64,000 nucleotides of DNA from positions 2,046,001 through 2,110,000 of the forward strand of contig NZ_CP095073.1 in assembly GCF_022919095.1 (NCBI RefSeq), written 5' to 3'. Below are positions 28,799 through 36,548 of this stretch, in pieces (the stretch's first letter is position 1; every line of letters starts with the position of its first letter). The notes under the pieces were generated by a model, which had not been told where the DNA came from, made no database searches, and worked only from the letters and a program-made list of their open reading frames with translations. The DNA is from Halobacillus salinarum. GTDB taxonomy: Bacteria; Bacillota; Bacilli; Bacillales; Halobacillaceae. Both the position numbers and the translations under genes were made by a program.

Positions 28799-29488
28799 AT
28801 GATTGGAATCATTGGAGCAATGGACGAAGAAATTGAGCTGCTTGAGAAAGAAATGAACGTAACAGAAAAAAATGAAATAGCGGGTAGTTTATTTATTCAA
28901 GGGACTCTGTGCGGCAAGGAGATCGTTCTGCTGAAATCTGGAATAGGTAAAGTCAACGCTGCGGTAGCTGCAACGATCATGCAGGAGCGTTATCCTGTGC
29001 AAGCAGTGATTAATACGGGTTCTGCCGGGGGTTTTGCAGCTGACCTTGAGGTAGGAGATATCATTATATCCAGCTATGTTACCTACCATGATGTCGATGT
29101 AACAGCCTTTGAATATGAATATGGACAAATACCGGACATGCCTTCCATGTATAAAGCAGATGGAGAGCTTGTTCAGACAGCTGTCGATGCAGCTCATTCA
29201 GCTAACGCTCGGGCTTTAAACGGGATCATTGCCACTGGAGATTCATTTATGCATGAACAGACGCGTGTGGACTTCGTTAGGGATAAATTCCCTGAGATGA
29301 TCGCAGCTGAAATGGAAGCAGCAGCTATCGCGCAAGTCTGCCATCGATACGGAACGCCATTCGTAATACTCCGTGCTTTATCAGATATAGCAGGAAAAGA
29401 GTCCCCGCTTTCCTTTGACCAGTTTCTGCCTGTGGCTGCTAAAAATGCAGCAACGATCGTGATGAAGATGCTTGATCGCTTGAATTAA
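28799..29488 (+). CDS. mtnN: 5'-methylthioadenosine/S-adenosylhomocysteine nucleosidase
   Basis: MtnN cleaves MTA and SAH to adenine and the thioribose or ribosyl-homocysteine, recycling SAM by-products. The 229-residue product begins MIGIIGAMDEEIELL; the catalytic region includes NTGSAGGF (about 76-83), ATGDSFM (about 146), EMEAAAIAQVC (about 172) and LRALSDIAGKESPLSFDQF with its essential Asp (about 198). ATG 28799 follows GAGGAAGGAAG. In B. subtilis mtnN lies between yrrT and mccA-mccB; here those three genes are absent and yrhC follows directly. Confidence 0.96.
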   Translation: MIGIIGAMDEEIELLEKEMNVTEKNEIAGSLFIQGTLCGKEIVLLKSGIGKVNAAVAATIMQERYPVQAVINTGSAGGFAADLEVGDIIISSYVTYHDVDVTAFEYEYGQIPDMPSMYKADGELVQTAVDAAHSANARALNGIIATGDSFMHEQTRVDFVRDKFPEMIAAEMEAAAIAQVCHRYGTPFVILRALSDIAGKESPLSFDQFLPVAAKNAATIVMKMLDRLN

Positions 29489-29555
29489 CAGGAATTACCA
29501 CCTGTACAACGGAATAGATATGTTACAATCTTAGTTGTGCAGGAGGTGGCTATGA

Positions 29556-29783
29556 ATGAAATCTACCAAATGGATGACAAAGAAAATATCTGATTTTAAA
29601 AGATTTACAATGACTCTTTTAATTCTTAGCAGCTATTTATATATAGGGTCGTTAATTAGTATATTTGCATACCATTCCTCTGCCTATAAGCTTTTATTGC
29701 CTGCCGTAGTTCTAATATTAGCAACAGCACTCACATTTACTTTCAAAATTAAAAAGTGGCAGCATATACAGCAAAAAGAATAA
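29556..29783 (+). CDS. yrhC: YrhC-like small membrane protein
   Basis: A 75-residue protein with a basic N-terminus (MKSTKWMTKKISDFKRF) and two hydrophobic segments (about 19-38, LLILSSYLYIGSLISIF; about 44-63, LLLPAVVLILATALTF) ending in a basic tail. Size, topology and position after mtnN fit the YrhC-like family, which in B. subtilis follows mccB. Function is unknown. ATG 29556 has AGGAGGTGG upstream. The overlapping ATG at 29552 opens only a 13-codon frame. A bidirectional terminator follows. Confidence 0.8.
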   Translation: MKSTKWMTKKISDFKRFTMTLLILSSYLYIGSLISIFAYHSSAYKLLLPAVVLILATALTFTFKIKKWQHIQQKE

Positions 29784-29819
29784 CAGCTCATACAAATGAA
29801 TGTGTGAGCTGTTTTTTTG
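29783..29819. terminator. Terminator between yrhC and sigK
   Basis: ACAGCTCATAC and GTGTGAGCTGT pair around an A/T-rich loop and are followed by seven T on the plus strand. The minus-strand side is also T-rich, so it may serve both convergent genes. Confidence 0.8.
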
Positions 29820-29820
29820 T

Positions 29821-30534
29821 TTATACACTTCTTCCCTGTTTACTCTGTTTATAAAATTCATGAAAAATTTTCATCAGCGCTCGTTTTTCAATGCGGGAGA
29901 CATAACTCCTGGAAATGCCTAGTTCTTTAGCAATTTCGCGCTGTGTTTTTTCATCTTCATTATTTAATCCATAACGGGATATAATTACTTCTTTTTCCCT
30001 CTCATCAAGGATCTTTATGAAATCCTTAATTTTTTCAAGTTCCATATGAAGCTGGATTTCTTCTACAATATCTTCTACATCTGCTTGAAGGATATCAAGA
30101 AGATTTAGTTCATTGCCCTCTTTATCATGGCCAATCGGGTCCTGAAGTGAAATATCCTTGCTCATTTTTTTGGTTGAACGGAGGTGCATGAGGATCTCAT
30201 TTTCAATACACCGGGCTGCATAGGTGGCAAGCTTCGTTCCTTTTCCAGTCGAATAGCTTTCGATCCCTTTAATTAATCCTATCGTTCCAATCGAAATAAG
30301 GTCTTCAAAATCCTCTTTTGTATTTTCAAATTTTTTTACGATATGAGCTACCAAACGTAAATTGTGTTCGATTAGCGTATCTCTGGCTTCCTGACTTCCT
30401 TCTTGCATCAACTTTAACTGTTTGGCTTCCTCCTCAGGAGACAGTGGGTTTGGAAAGGCCTGATTTTTTACATAGGACATGAAGAACAGCGATTCTTTAA
30501 AGAAATATAAGATGGAAGCGATAATGCTGCTCAT
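29821..30534 (-). CDS. sigK: RNA polymerase sporulation sigma factor SigK (intact)
   Basis: SigK drives late mother-cell transcription (coat and spore maturation). The 237-residue product starts [15 protein letters not shown], a hydrophobic pro-sequence of about 20 residues as in pro-SigK of B. subtilis, which SpoIVFB removes at the membrane. Region 2 ([44 protein letters not shown]), region 3 and region 4 ([21 protein letters not shown]) are continuous, so the gene is not split by a skin-like element. ATG 30534 (minus) follows GAGGAGGTG. A CATAC on the minus strand about 30 bases upstream of the start could be part of a SigE-type -10, but this is weak. A palindrome lies at 30572-30587. Confidence 0.96.
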   Translation of the reverse strand: MSSIIASILYFFKESLFFMSYVKNQAFPNPLSPEEEAKQLKLMQEGSQEARDTLIEHNLRLVAHIVKKFENTKEDFEDLISIGTIGLIKGIESYSTGKGTKLATYAARCIENEILMHLRSTKKMSKDISLQDPIGHDKEGNELNLLDILQADVEDIVEEIQLHMELEKIKDFIKILDEREKEVIISRYGLNNEDEKTQREIAKELGISRSYVSRIEKRALMKIFHEFYKQSKQGRSV

Positions 30535-30571
30535 GAGATGCGCACCTCCTCATAAATTAGGCGTATGCCTA

Positions 30572-30587
30572 CCACATATGTATGTGG
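30572..30587. repeat. Perfect inverted repeat upstream of sigK
   Basis: CCACATA, two bases, TATGTGG: 7-base perfect arms, 38-53 bases upstream of the sigK start codon and between sigK and the mrpG terminator. It has no T-run. It could be an operator or a leader hairpin. Confidence 0.6.
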
Positions 30588-30636
30588 CATAAGGAGGCTC
30601 TGTGCTTGTTCAGCATGAAAAAGAAGTTATTTTAGT

Positions 30637-30665
30637 AAAAGAAAAGCATGACCCAGAGGCCATGC
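30637..30665 (-). terminator. Terminator of the mrp operon
   Basis: On the minus strand GCATGGCC and GGGTCATGC pair (one mismatch) and TTTTCTTTT follows. It starts 9 bases after the mrpG stop and separates mrp from sigK. Confidence 0.6.
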
Positions 30666-30673
30666 CAGCTTCA

Positions 30674-31054
30674 TTATTGCTTTTGTTTTTGCCGTTTGTG
30701 CTGAACTTCTGCATAATAATCGTCTTTTACACTCTTTTCCCACAAAGGGACTCCACTTCGATAGGCAGCTCGTGCGATCATATGTCCTGATACTGGGGCG
30801 GTTAATAAAGCGAAGACGATGGCTAACAGCAATTTGCCGCTTACGATATCGTATTCAGCATATAAATAAAAAAATGCGCCGATCATAATTCCGGCCACCC
30901 CTAAGGTGGAGCTTTTGGTTGCTGCGTGCAGCCTTGCATAGACATCTGGGAACCGTAAAATGCCTATGGAGCCGGATAGAATAAAAAAAGTGCCGATTAA
31001 TAAAGACAAGCAAATCACTAAATCAAGTACTACATCAATCCACGTCCCGCTCAA
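30674..31054 (-). CDS. mrpG: Na+/H+ antiporter subunit MrpG
   Basis: MrpG is a small membrane subunit of the multi-subunit Mrp (Mnh/Sha) cation/proton antiporter. The 126-residue product has three hydrophobic segments (about 5-27, 35-55, 60-80) and the PhaG/MnhG signature GSIGILRFPDVYARLHAATKS. A basic, soluble tail follows. Start choice: TTG 31054 has AAAAGGG 8 bases upstream; the longer in-frame GTG at 31063 overlaps the ribosome site. The gene overlaps mrpF by 20 bases, so the two are translationally coupled. It is the last gene of the operon. Confidence 0.92.
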   Translation of the reverse strand: MSGTWIDVVLDLVICLSLLIGTFFILSGSIGILRFPDVYARLHAATKSSTLGVAGIMIGAFFYLYAEYDIVSGKLLLAIVFALLTAPVSGHMIARAAYRSGVPLWEKSVKDDYYAEVQHKRQKQKQ

Positions 31055-31346
31055 TAATAACACCCTTTTCTAAGAATTTTGCTAACGCCACCGTACCAAT
31101 AAATAAAAGAATACCTATAAGAAGGATGACGTCATTAAATTTCGTCGTTACAAGCAATATAGCGATTACTCCAGCCAAAGCCATAAGGTTAATACCGATC
31201 GTATCAAGAGCAACTGCCCTGTCCGGATTTGTTGGACCTGCAATTGCACGGTAAAGCAGCATGATTATGGAAATTGATATTCCCATAATGGATAGTACAG
31301 TCGTGATCTCGATTAAACTGGATGTGAATGCCAGAACTTGTTCCAT
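31035..31346 (-). CDS. mrpF: Na+/H+ antiporter subunit MrpF
   Basis: A 103-residue membrane subunit of the Mrp antiporter, with three hydrophobic segments (about 10-30, 45-65 and 70-90). The MnhF signature RAIAGPTNPDRAVALDTIGIN is visible at about 33-53, including the Asp residues expected for this subunit. ATG 31346 (minus) follows GGAGGTGA and shares its first base with the mrpE stop (TAATG), so translation is coupled. Its 3' end overlaps mrpG. Confidence 0.94.
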   Translation of the reverse strand: MEQVLAFTSSLIEITTVLSIMGISISIIMLLYRAIAGPTNPDRAVALDTIGINLMALAGVIAILLVTTKFNDVILLIGILLFIGTVALAKFLEKGVIIERDVD

Positions 31347-31822
31347 TACCGAGTCACCTCCATGATGGCTTGCTCAAATGTACTTTTGATATCGTTTATG
31401 GATTCTTCAACATCAGGCACATCCATCGCATGTACAAAAATGGTTTGGTGGTCTTCACTAACTGCGATCGAGAGAGTACCTGGGGTCAAAGTGATCAGGT
31501 TGGCCAGAAGCGTGATTTCCCAATTGCTTGTCAATTCGGTAGGAAGAGCAAAAATCCCAGGTTCAATGTCTAATTTCGGCTTATAAACCAACTTAACGAT
31601 ATCTAAATTGGCTAAAATTAATTCTCGAATAAACAATAATATTAATTTGATGACTTTCCATACGCGGACCATATAAAAAGAATCCGGAATGAACCGTCTT
31701 AAAGCAAACAAGAGAGCTATGCCCAGTAAATAACCGACTACAAATGTTGAAAATGAATAGCTCTCACTTAGAAACATCCACATTACGGCAATGATAATAT
31801 TTAATACAATTTGAAATGGCAT
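31346..31822 (-). CDS. mrpE: Na+/H+ antiporter subunit MrpE
   Basis: The 158-residue product has two N-terminal membrane segments (about 3-40) and a soluble C-terminal half, as usual for MnhE. Typical sequence: FIRELILANLDIVKLV (about 62-77), LLANLITLTPGTLSIAVSED (about 100-120) and FVHAMDVPD. MrpE supports assembly and full activity of the complex. It starts 7 bases after the mrpD stop and overlaps the mrpF start by one base. Confidence 0.94.
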   Translation of the reverse strand: MPFQIVLNIIIAVMWMFLSESYSFSTFVVGYLLGIALLFALRRFIPDSFYMVRVWKVIKLILLFIRELILANLDIVKLVYKPKLDIEPGIFALPTELTSNWEITLLANLITLTPGTLSIAVSEDHQTIFVHAMDVPDVEESINDIKSTFEQAIMEVTR

Positions 31823-31829
31823 TGAAAGT

Positions 31830-33314
31830 CTACTCCTTTAGCACAGAATCAATATAAATTTGCGGATTCATTAAATAATCAGCAATCGATTCTACGGATG
31901 GATAAAACCATTCTGCCCCCACACCTAGTAACACAGATATTGAGAGAAGAAGACCAATCGGCCATGCCATCTTTGCGGCTGTCTTTTTACGTTCAGGCTT
32001 GGCGAGTTCTTTTTCTTCACCCCAGAACCCTTGTATAAAAATCCGGATCATGGAAAGCAGAATTAATAAACTGGAAACTAATGCTGCCCCCACAATCATT
32101 ATTTGTTCCTCTGCCAAAGCTCCTTGCAAAAGAAGAAGTTTACCGATAAAGCCACTAAAAGGGGGGATCCCGGCTAAAACGAGAGAGGCAATGAAGAAAA
32201 ACCAGCCTTGAACAGGGTAGTGATGAATTAAGCCCCCCATCTTCCTCAAATCTGAAGTACCTGCTGCATATGCAATTGCCCCCACCAGCATAAAGAGCAC
32301 TCCTTTTATGACCATATCATGAATTAAATAATAAATGGTCCCGCTGATAGATACCTTTGTAAATATGCCAATCCCCATTAACATGAATCCAACTGCAGGA
32401 ATGATGTTGTAGGCGATAATCAGCTTAATATTATTGGTGGATAATGCTCCGACGACACCAAAGATCATCGTTAAAGCGGCAAGGTAAATAAAGAGGGTGT
32501 GCGTAGCGCTGATATCTTTAACAAAAATCAAAGTGAAGACCCTCAGGATTGAATAAACGCCTACTTTTGTCAGTAGAGCTCCAAACAATGCAGAAACAAC
32601 GGGATTCGGGACGGAATAGGGCCTTGGGAGCCAATAATAAAGCGGAAAAACTGCCGCTTTCGTAGCAAACACGAAAAAGAGAAGCAAAGCAATCGTAGTT
32701 AATATGCCTTTTTGGTCAACCTCATGGACTCGTTGAGCAATTTGTGCCATGTTGACTGTTCCGACAACGGAATACAAAAAGGAAATCGTCGTCACAAAAA
32801 GCATGGACGAGAACAAGTTTATCAATACATATTTGATGGACTCCCTTAACTGGACCTTTCCATTGCCAAGTACGATCAATCCGTAGGACGCCATGAGCAG
32901 GACTTCAAAAAAGACGAACAAGTTGAACAAGTCTCCTGTAATAAATGCGCCGCTTACACCTGTAATTAATAAGAAAAAGAAACTGTAAAAGTAAAAGGAC
33001 TCCTGGGATTCGGAGAGCGTTCTTGGTGCATAAAATACACATGCAACAGCAACGATATTAGTCGTGAGGACGAGGGTGATCGACAGAATATCCGCAACTA
33101 ATATGATGCCGTACGGCGCGGTCCAGTCTCCGGTTTCCAGAATAATGGATCCTCCGGTGTGAACCTTCCAAAATATCACCGCTACTACAATAAGGTTGAT
33201 CACTGCAGTCACTTGTGAAACAATACGTACGAGTTTTATCCGTTTATGAAAGAATGCGAGTACAATTCCTGCCAGCAGCGGCAGGATAATCGGTAAGGCT
33301 GCTAAGTTACTCAT
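31830..33314 (-). CDS. mrpD: Na+/H+ antiporter subunit MrpD
   Basis: The 494-residue product is one of the two large antiporter-like subunits, homologous to the NuoM/NuoN proton-pumping subunits of complex I. It is hydrophobic throughout, with about 14 expected membrane helices. The lysine/histidine proton path region is visible in FATKAAVFPLYYWLPRPYSV and the helix-8-like LIIAYNIIPAVGFMLMGIGI. ATG 33314 (minus) follows AAGGGGA and overlaps the end of mrpC by 8 bases. It is normal in length (B. subtilis MrpD 493). Confidence 0.95.
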   Translation of the reverse strand: MSNLAALPIILPLLAGIVLAFFHKRIKLVRIVSQVTAVINLIVVAVIFWKVHTGGSIILETGDWTAPYGIILVADILSITLVLTTNIVAVACVFYAPRTLSESQESFYFYSFFFLLITGVSGAFITGDLFNLFVFFEVLLMASYGLIVLGNGKVQLRESIKYVLINLFSSMLFVTTISFLYSVVGTVNMAQIAQRVHEVDQKGILTTIALLLFFVFATKAAVFPLYYWLPRPYSVPNPVVSALFGALLTKVGVYSILRVFTLIFVKDISATHTLFIYLAALTMIFGVVGALSTNNIKLIIAYNIIPAVGFMLMGIGIFTKVSISGTIYYLIHDMVIKGVLFMLVGAIAYAAGTSDLRKMGGLIHHYPVQGWFFFIASLVLAGIPPFSGFIGKLLLLQGALAEEQIMIVGAALVSSLLILLSMIRIFIQGFWGEEKELAKPERKKTAAKMAWPIGLLLSISVLLGVGAEWFYPSVESIADYLMNPQIYIDSVLKE

Positions 33315-33645
33315 AATCTGTTCCCCTTAGTTGCTCCATATTATCTGTGCCATTTATTCTTGAAGCACGGTATGCCAATACAAGAAGTAAACTTGTTACC
33401 CCAAAGCTGATAACAATGGATGTTAATATTAGCGCTTGGGGTAAAGGATCTGTATAGTTTTCTACGCCTTCTTTTAAGATCGGCGGAGCCCCTCTGCGTA
33501 ATTCTCCCATCGTAAGGATAAACAGATGAGCTCCGTGAGAGATGAGTCCTGTTCCTATGATTATTCTCAGCAATTGCTTCTGAAGGAGGTTGTAGATGCC
33601 TGTAGTAAACAGAATTCCTGCGAGTATGGCCATAATAAATTCCAT
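33307..33645 (-). CDS. mrpC: Na+/H+ antiporter subunit MrpC
   Basis: MrpC resembles the NuoK subunit of complex I: 112 residues, three membrane segments (about 3-20, 27-48 and 68-92). The MnhC sequence LLRIIIGTGLISHGAHLFILTMG and the loop RRGAPPI are present. ATG 33645 (minus) shares one base with the mrpA stop (TGATG), and its ribosome site GGGAGGCGG lies in the last codons of mrpA. In the usual order mrpB stands between mrpA and mrpC; here it does not. Confidence 0.95.
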   Translation of the reverse strand: MEFIMAILAGILFTTGIYNLLQKQLLRIIIGTGLISHGAHLFILTMGELRRGAPPILKEGVENYTDPLPQALILTSIVISFGVTSLLLVLAYRASRINGTDNMEQLRGTDYE

Positions 33646-35993
33646 CAGTTACCGCCTCCCTTACTCTTGCCTAGACGTATTAAACCAAAAATGGCCATGG
33701 CAGCAATTCCTAATACCGTTATTTCAAACATGGTATCCAGACCACGCATATCGACTAAAATAACATTGACAATATTATCTCCGCCACCCAATTTGTGCGA
33801 AGTTTTAACAAAGTACTCCGCAATAGAATCAAACCATTTGCTGCTGTGTGAGGAAATAGCAATCATCGTCATCATACCGCCAAAACCAATTGAAATAATG
33901 GCATTAAGCGCTTTGGTTCCTAAGCTTTGGTTCCGTTTTTGAAGCTCAGGCAAATGATAGAAGGCGAGCAGAAACAATCCTACCGTAACGGTCTCAATAA
34001 TTAGTTGAGTTAACGCCAGGTCCGGTGCTCTGTATAACACAAAGAGAATAGATAGCCCATAACCGACGACCCCTAGAATAAGAATCGCGGCAATACGATT
34101 GTTAGTCAGGATTGTCCCAATTGCTGCCAGTACCATCATAACTGCTACACATATCTCAGGGAGTGCTTCTGGAAAGGAGATGGCGGCTAAGTTATCAAAA
34201 CTCACGGTCCAACCATTCGTAGTAAACATGAAAGATACAGTAATCACGAGAATAGCAGTTAATATCAACCGGACATACCGGCTCAAGGAACCATTCATAT
34301 ATCTTTTTGTCAGCATCCCTGAGTATTTTTCAACACCGTGTACAATTCCGTCGTAAACCTTATTAAAGTTGAGTACGCCTGGTACGAAACGGTAAATAAA
34401 CGACCAATTAGGTCGGGAAAGGGCAAGAATTGTCCCAAATACTACGACGGTTAATGACATAATCAAAGGTGGTTTGATCCCATGCCAAAAGGCAATATGC
34501 TCATGAGGTTTGATCCCGCTAATGGCTTCAGCAGTATGAGCAATAAATGGTTCATTAATCAGTTGAGGAAACAGTCCGATTATGACCACGCCGACAGAGA
34601 GAAGCATCGGGGAAATCAGCATTCCGATTGGAGCTTCATGAGGCCGCTTTGGAAGCTTTTCAAAATCCCCTTTTCCTCTGAATGTTTCAAAGAAAAAGTA
34701 CATGGAATAAACAAACGTAAATATGCTGCCCAAAACAGCCACGTAAGGTACAATTGTACGTAACAATCCAGCATAACCTTGATACGTATGTTCTAAATGA
34801 AGGCTGGCATCGAAAAACAACTCTTTACTATAGAATCCATTCAAAAATGGCAGGGGTACTCCTGCCATGGAGAAAGAAGCAAAAAGAGCAATGACTGCTG
34901 TAACAGGAAGCACCGCCATTAAACCGCCTAACTTACGAATATCCCTTGTTCCTGTTTCGTGATCGACAATCCCTGCCACCATAAATAGGCTTCCTTTAAA
35001 AGTTGCATGGTTTAAGATGTGAAAAGCAGCAGCAAATATTGCAAGTTCTGTACCGTAACCGAGCATAGCCATGATCATACCTAATTGACTCACGGTGGAA
35101 AATGCAAGAATCGCTTTTAAATCCGTTTGTCTCACCGCCATATAGGAAGCCCAGCACATCGTAACGATTCCTGCTGTTGAAACGATAACAAAAAACCACT
35201 CAGAAGAACCAAGCACCGGCGAATAACGGGCAATTAGGTATAACCCTGCCTTGACCATAGTGGCTGAGTGTAAATAAGCACTAACCGGAGTGGGAGCCTC
35301 CATTGCATCAGGAAGCCAAATGTGAAAAGGAAATTGAGCAGATTTTGTAAAAGCTCCTAGAATCACCAACACTAGTATGAAAGGAAAAAACTCGTGGTTT
35401 AATATGGCTTCCTGTTGAGAGATCATCTGATGGATGCTTGTAGTACCTGTAATTATGTTCATGAATACCAGACCGCCAAGCAAGCTCAAACCGCCAAATA
35501 CAGTGATGAGCATTGATTTTAGAGCACCGTATCTTGACCGTTCTTTAAAATTCCAAAATCCAATCAACAAGAAGGAAGAAAGCGACGTAAACTCCCAAAA
35601 GGTATAAAGAACATAAATATTATCAGAAAGAACTACACCAAGCATTGAACCCATAAATAACAAGAAGTACACGTAAAAACTGCCCAGCTTTTCAGATGTA
35701 TGTAAATAAAAGACTGAATAATAGGACACAAGGATACCAATTCCGCTGATCAACATGACGAACAAAAGGCTTAATCCGTCCAGATAAAAATCGAAATTGA
35801 TATTTAAAGATGGAATCCACTGATAATTTTTTGTAACCGATTGAAAATCTTTCCCTAGAAATTGAGCAAAGTAAATAAAAATAATGACAGGAACAGCTGT
35901 CACCACATACCCTGGATGAAATTTTAATTTCCACTTACTTATCAGTGGAATAAAGATAGCAATAATGAATGGCAATAGTACAGCCAGTAGCAT
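33645..35993 (-). CDS. mrpA: Na+/H+ antiporter subunit MrpA
   Basis: The largest Mrp subunit, homologous to NuoL plus a C-terminal NuoJ-like part. At 782 residues it matches ordinary Bacillus MrpA (about 800) and is too short to be the MrpA-MrpB fusion known from group 2 operons. Core sequence: FTKSAQFPFHIWLPDAMEAPTPVSAYLHSATMVKAG (split here: FTKSAQFPFHIWLPDAM, then APTPVSAYLHSATMVKAG, about 215-250), with proton-path Lys and His residues, and HILNHATFKGSLFM. The C-terminal MbhD/E-like domain contains RAPDLALTQLIIETV (about 658-672) and ends DTMFEITVLGIAAMAIFGL. ATG 35993 follows GAGGGGGG. First gene of the operon. Confidence 0.95.
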   Translation of the reverse strand: MLLAVLLPFIIAIFIPLISKWKLKFHPGYVVTAVPVIIFIYFAQFLGKDFQSVTKNYQWIPSLNINFDFYLDGLSLLFVMLISGIGILVSYYSVFYLHTSEKLGSFYVYFLLFMGSMLGVVLSDNIYVLYTFWEFTSLSSFLLIGFWNFKERSRYGALKSMLITVFGGLSLLGGLVFMNIITGTTSIHQMISQQEAILNHEFFPFILVLVILGAFTKSAQFPFHIWLPDAMEAPTPVSAYLHSATMVKAGLYLIARYSPVLGSSEWFFVIVSTAGIVTMCWASYMAVRQTDLKAILAFSTVSQLGMIMAMLGYGTELAIFAAAFHILNHATFKGSLFMVAGIVDHETGTRDIRKLGGLMAVLPVTAVIALFASFSMAGVPLPFLNGFYSKELFFDASLHLEHTYQGYAGLLRTIVPYVAVLGSIFTFVYSMYFFFETFRGKGDFEKLPKRPHEAPIGMLISPMLLSVGVVIIGLFPQLINEPFIAHTAEAISGIKPHEHIAFWHGIKPPLIMSLTVVVFGTILALSRPNWSFIYRFVPGVLNFNKVYDGIVHGVEKYSGMLTKRYMNGSLSRYVRLILTAILVITVSFMFTTNGWTVSFDNLAAISFPEALPEICVAVMMVLAAIGTILTNNRIAAILILGVVGYGLSILFVLYRAPDLALTQLIIETVTVGLFLLAFYHLPELQKRNQSLGTKALNAIISIGFGGMMTMIAISSHSSKWFDSIAEYFVKTSHKLGGGDNIVNVILVDMRGLDTMFEITVLGIAAMAIFGLIRLGKSKGGGN

Positions 35994-36063
35994 TAAGTTG
36001 TTCCCCCCCTCAGCGATAACTCTGTAATCTATGTCGAATCTTTGTGAAAACGCTATTCACTCA

Positions 36064-36093
36064 ATTGTAATCAAAAACTACCTTAACATTCAA
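36064..36093 (-). promoter_or_regulatory. Possible SigA promoter of the mrp operon
   Basis: On the minus strand TTGAAT (36093-36088) and TACAAT (36069-36064) are 18 bases apart, about 70 bases before mrpA. Confidence 0.4.
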
Positions 36094-36189
36094 CTGAATA
36101 CTTCTATTCTTTCCTTTTCAAAAAGCATTAACCCATTTACTATTAAATAGGTAGAGAGTCGCGAGTTCGTCACAAAATTTTAATAAATA

Positions 36190-36227
36190 AAAACCTGCAG
36201 TTTGCCGAAAAACTGCAGGTTTTTTAT
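36190..36227. terminator. Bidirectional terminator after sda
   Basis: AAACCTGCAGTTT pairs with AAACTGCAGGTTT around GCCGAA-type loop sequence, with T-rich sequence on both strands. It ends sda (minus) and shields the mrp promoter. Confidence 0.8.
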
Positions 36228-36249
36228 TCTTGCCTCTATTTGAATTCAG

Positions 36250-36402
36250 TCAGCCTACATGGCTGACATATTTTTCTATAAGGTGCTGGATCGATCGTTC
36301 CTTTATTTCCTCTCGTATTTGTCTGATAAAGTCCTCGGAAAGATTGAGCTCAATTGCTTTGTGGTAAGATTGTACTAACAGGGCATCAGATAATTGTTTC
36401 AT
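36250..36402 (-). CDS. sda: Sporulation histidine kinase inhibitor Sda
   Basis: Sda is a helical-hairpin checkpoint protein that blocks KinA autophosphorylation and so stops sporulation when replication is perturbed. The 50-residue product MKQLSDALLVQSYHKAIEL continues NLSEDFIRQIREEIKERS and lines up with B. subtilis Sda, including the LSDxLLxxSYxKAxExNL helix. ATG 36402 (minus) is the only in-frame start that gives the family N-terminus. Its ribosome site is odd: the good AGGAGG is 24 bases upstream, with a perfect 17-base hairpin between, while AGAGG touches the ATG. DnaA boxes lie upstream, as expected for the DnaA-controlled sda. Position before yqeG agrees with B. subtilis. Confidence 0.9.
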   Translation of the reverse strand: MKQLSDALLVQSYHKAIELNLSEDFIRQIREEIKERSIQHLIEKYVSHVG

Positions 36403-36406
36403 ACCT

Positions 36407-36423
36407 CTGTCACGTTGTGACAG
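36407..36423 (-). promoter_or_regulatory. Hairpin between ribosome site and start codon of sda
   Basis: On the minus strand CTGTCAC-AAC-GTGACAG, perfect 7-base arms, sits between AGGAGG (36432-36427) and ATG (36402). Folded, it would shorten the gap from 24 to about 7 bases. Confidence 0.55.
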
Positions 36424-36548
36424 CCACCTCCTGTTTAAAAATAGTAACCTAGAATTTGAATGAACGGATTTAATAACTGATTTTATATTAACAATATCTT
36501 TACGCAATTTAACCTTACCACGTTCAGAAATTCGTCACAATACAGGGT

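Noticed and set aside
30602-30790. Plus-strand 62-codon frame with AAGGAGG four bases before GTG 30602
   Set aside because: It overlaps the end of mrpG on the other strand, the spacing is too short, and its N-terminal part covers the mrp terminator. No family resemblance.
31999-32211. Frames antisense to mrpD and mrpA
   Set aside because: They are shadows of long, well-supported membrane genes and lack ribosome sites.
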